Position numbers and translations under genes: made by a program
Part shown: positions 32,440-33,977 of the stretch, piece after piece
Layout: each line of letters opens with the position of its first letter
Position numbering within the stretch: position 1 is the stretch's first letter
From: Bacillota bacterium
GTDB taxonomy: Bacteria > Bacillota_I > Bacilli_A > Izemoplasmatales > Hujiaoplasmataceae
Assembly: GCA_018818595.1 (NCBI GenBank)
Contig: JAHIRM010000029.1
Location: 1-33,977, forward strand
Length of the DNA stretch: 33,977 nucleotides
Direction: 5' to 3'
The notes under the pieces: generated by a model
Database searches by the model: none
What the model was told of the DNA's origin: nothing
Seen by the model: only the letters and a program-made list of their open reading frames with translations

Positions 32440-33666
32440 TTACTTATAGAGTCTATTGGTACTCAACAAACCAAAGATAAGACGAATAAGTTTTCTAGCA
32501 GTTAAGGCGAGGGCACGTTTGTGTTGATGCGTTGTAACTTCATTATATTTTTTGTGATAAAAGTCACGATATTCAGGAATATGAATTCTTGTAAGATTAG
32601 CCGCTTCGATTAAGAAGTAACGTAAATACTTATTACCTGTTTTAGTCATATAAGTATCATCAGCAGTATATTTGCCAGACTGATTTTTACGCCAAGTGAT
32701 TCCAGCGTATTTGGCTAAAGCGGAGTGAGAGGCAAATTGATTAATATCAGCAATTTCAGCTAGGATGCCGGCAGCGTAAACCTTACCGATTCCAGGTATA
32801 GAAGTTAGAACTTGGAAGTGATCATGATTAAAACCAGCAACTTGATTGGAAATAGCATTATCAATCTCTTTAAGCTCGTTTTGATAACATCTAATGACAT
32901 TAATAGAAGACGCAAGAGACAAGTTAATAGGATCATAAGCTACTTCATCTAATCGATAAGAAGCACGTGCTGCCTTTTGGATTTTAGCAGCTACGTCAAT
33001 GGAGCTATCAAAACGATTCTTACTAGATTTAGCAACAAAGTCAGCTAAATCTTCTAAAGATGAATTAATAATGTCATCGATAGATTTGTATTCTAACAGA
33101 AGATCAACCGCTGTCGTCCCGAAGTTATTAGAGAACAAAGTTTCAAAGTTAGAGAACTTTAAAAACACGTTGTTTAGGGCATAAGTCTTCTCATTAGCAA
33201 GCTTTTCAGCAATATGAAGTCTATGTCTGGTGAGTCTTTCTAAAGCGAGCCTTTGGCCGCCTTTGAACGGTGTGAGTTCATCACATCTACCAACTCTAGC
33301 AATATCAGCTAGTACATAAGCATCTTTAGGATCAGTCTTATCCATGTCCGCAAAACTCTTCCTGTAATTCTTAGAGATTTTCGGATTAATGATATAAACT
33401 TTTATCTCAAAAAGGCTTAAATATTTTGAAGCGGATAGATAAGTTGCGATGTGAGCAGAGTAGACGCCAGTAGATTCTAAAATAACGATCACTTTAGTAA
33501 AATTGTGTTTTTCAAGTAACTGAAGTAAGTGTGATTCAATTTGATTCGCACCATCCTGGGTATTAGGGATATTGATAGACAATAACTTATCACGATCTAG
33601 GTTAAGACAATAGACGTGATTGGTAAGTTTAGCAACATCAATACCAACAAATAAAGTATGATTCAA
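32440..33666 (-). CDS. IS110-family transposase (DEDD recombinase)
   Basis: A 408-aa protein from a TTG start at 33666, chosen because AGAAGGTG precedes it and the family normally begins just before FVGIDVAK; an ATG 28 codons upstream exists but has no ribosome site and lies in the leader. The RuvC-like domain has the catalytic set D10, E64 (LESTGVYS), D112 and D115 (KTDPKDAYVLAD). A helical linker (about 140-275) follows. The Transposase_20 domain has the helix-hairpin-helix SIPGIGKVYAAGILAEI (289-305), then S330 in NQSGK, the likely serine nucleophile, and TGNKYLRYFLIEAAN. It is complete, without frameshift, so the element may be active. Known relatives work with a bridge RNA from the same element. 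Confidence 0.95.
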   Translation of the reverse strand: MNHTLFVGIDVAKLTNHVYCLNLDRDKLLSINIPNTQDGANQIESHLLQLLEKHNFTKVIVILESTGVYSAHIATYLSASKYLSLFEIKVYIINPKISKNYRKSFADMDKTDPKDAYVLADIARVGRCDELTPFKGGQRLALERLTRHRLHIAEKLANEKTYALNNVFLKFSNFETLFSNNFGTTAVDLLLEYKSIDDIINSSLEDLADFVAKSSKNRFDSSIDVAAKIQKAARASYRLDEVAYDPINLSLASSINVIRCYQNELKEIDNAISNQVAGFNHDHFQVLTSIPGIGKVYAAGILAEIADINQFASHSALAKYAGITWRKNQSGKYTADDTYMTKTGNKYLRYFLIEAANLTRIHIPEYRDFYHKKYNEVTTHQHKRALALTARKLIRLIFGLLSTNRLYK

Positions 33667-33699
33667 AGTAACACCTTCTTTCAAGGGAATTAGATATAA

Positions 33700-33885
33700 G
33701 AGAAGTCCTAGCCTTGGAAGACAACTGCAGCCTCGCCAATAAGAAAACACCGTTAGCTATAAAGTTGAGTTAGAACTAACGGGTAACAACAACCGGTTAG
33801 CAGATAAGTCAATCAAGCAGGTTTGCAAGCTTATAAGGCACCTAGAAGTGCAAGGAGATGAAGCAGATTCTTCTGGTTACATCTT
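33700..33885 (-). ncRNA. candidate bridge RNA of the IS110 element
   Basis: About 185 bases of structured leader before the transposase, close to the 177 bases of the IS621 bridge RNA. Stem CCGTTAG / CTAACGG (33750-33756, 33776-33782) competes with CTAACGGGT / ACCGGTTAG (33776-33800, one mismatch). Three segments (33826-33836, 33790-33800, 33702-33711) match sequences at the element's two ends in guide-like orientation. The RNA start is set from the extended -10 at 33892; the 3' end is a guess. Confidence 0.6.
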
Positions 33886-33891
33886 GACTTA

Positions 33892-33900
33892 ATTATAACA
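33892..33900 (-). promoter_or_regulatory. extended -10 promoter for the IS110 leader RNA
   Basis: TGTTATAAT on the minus strand, just inside the inferred left end of the element. No good -35 is present in the integrated form. In IS110 elements a promoter is often completed when the two ends join in the circular form. Confidence 0.55.
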
Positions 33901-33925
33901 CTAGGACTTCAAACTTATAAATAAT

Positions 33926-33967
33926 TAATATGTAGATAGGTAAAACCTAAAACTACACTACATATTA
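33926..33967. repeat. inverted repeat flanking the IS110 element
   Basis: A perfect 10-bp repeat TAATATGTAG / CTACATATTA encloses an inner hairpin TAGGT-AAA-ACCTA. It lies outside the inferred IS end. The last bases of the window (GAGGAGA) look like a ribosome binding site for a plus-strand gene beyond the edge. Confidence 0.55.
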
Positions 33968-33977
33968 TACGAGGAGA

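Larger units (their letters stand above)
32328..33912 (-). mobile_element. IS110-family insertion sequence, about 1.6 kb
   Basis: The element holds one IS110-type transposase gene with a long non-coding leader and a short non-coding end, the plan of the IS110 group. There are no terminal inverted repeats, as is normal. The ends given are inferred from leader segments that match both junctions and share a TTG core (33910-33912 at the left end of the element, 32325-32327 at the right end, reading the minus strand). The resulting 1585 bp fits the family. The presence of the element is secure; the exact ends are moderately supported. Confidence 0.75.

Noticed and set aside
32306-33924. 10-base direct repeat TTATAAATAA at 32306-32315 and 33915-33924, as target duplication of the IS
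   Set aside because: IS110 elements do not normally make such duplications, the word is plain AT-rich sequence, and the guide matches point to a TTG core slightly inside both copies.
1-33977. CRISPR array
   Set aside because: No regularly spaced repeats of 24-40 bases were seen and there are no cas genes.

Overview
The window is AT-rich, densely packed, low-GC bacterial chromosome with short intergenic gaps and strong AGGAGG-type ribosome binding sites. TGA works as a stop codon (the ATGA junctions of nrdD/nrdG and of the ATPase/permease genes near 3509), and the Trp tRNA has a CCA anticodon, so this is the standard bacterial code. That excludes Mycoplasma/Spiroplasma-type mollicutes. The gene content (V-type ATPase, class III ribonucleotide reductase, BMP-type nucleoside ABC transporter, CotH lipoprotein, U32 peptidase-like protein) suggests an anaerobic or fermentative Acholeplasma/Izemoplasma-like mollicute or a related small-genome Firmicute. 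This placement is inference; no rRNA is present.

Layout. 1-1029: partial tRNA-His and a DegV fatty-acid-binding protein, each with its own promoter. 1139-6411: a four-gene nucleoside/BMP-type ABC importer operon. 6571-11717: an EF-G-like GTPase, a long U32-family protein and a small four-cysteine protein. 11838-11912: tRNA-Trp. 12034-21705: a ten-gene V/A-type ATPase operon in the order G-C-I'-I-K-F-E-A-B-D, where I' is an extra subunit I gene carrying only the cytoplasmic domain. 21799-25932: an HMA metal-binding protein, a PHP phosphoesterase, a SemiSWEET-like membrane protein, an acyltransferase with a zinc ribbon, and an MFS transporter. Everything up to here is on the minus strand. The strand then switches across a 0.55-kb non-coding gap. 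26518-29324: nrdD-nrdG. 29429-31282: a CotH-domain lipoprotein. 31403-32023: an unrecognised 206-aa protein. 32093-32177: tRNA-Tyr (minus). The right end is an IS110-family insertion sequence (about 32.33-33.91 kb, minus).

Functional picture. The importer brings in nucleosides or similar ligands and NrdD/NrdG make deoxynucleotides anaerobically. The V-ATPase couples ATP to H+ or Na+ transport. The acyltransferase and DegV point to fatty-acid and phospholipid handling.

Two observations stand out. First, the V-ATPase operon holds a tandem, in-frame paralogue of subunit I: 192 of 316 residues are identical with no gaps, and it stops exactly where the membrane domain would begin. Second, the non-coding leader of the IS110 element contains three short segments matching the element's own ends in the orientations expected of bridge-RNA guides. 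Together they place a shared TTG core at both ends and define a 1585-bp element.
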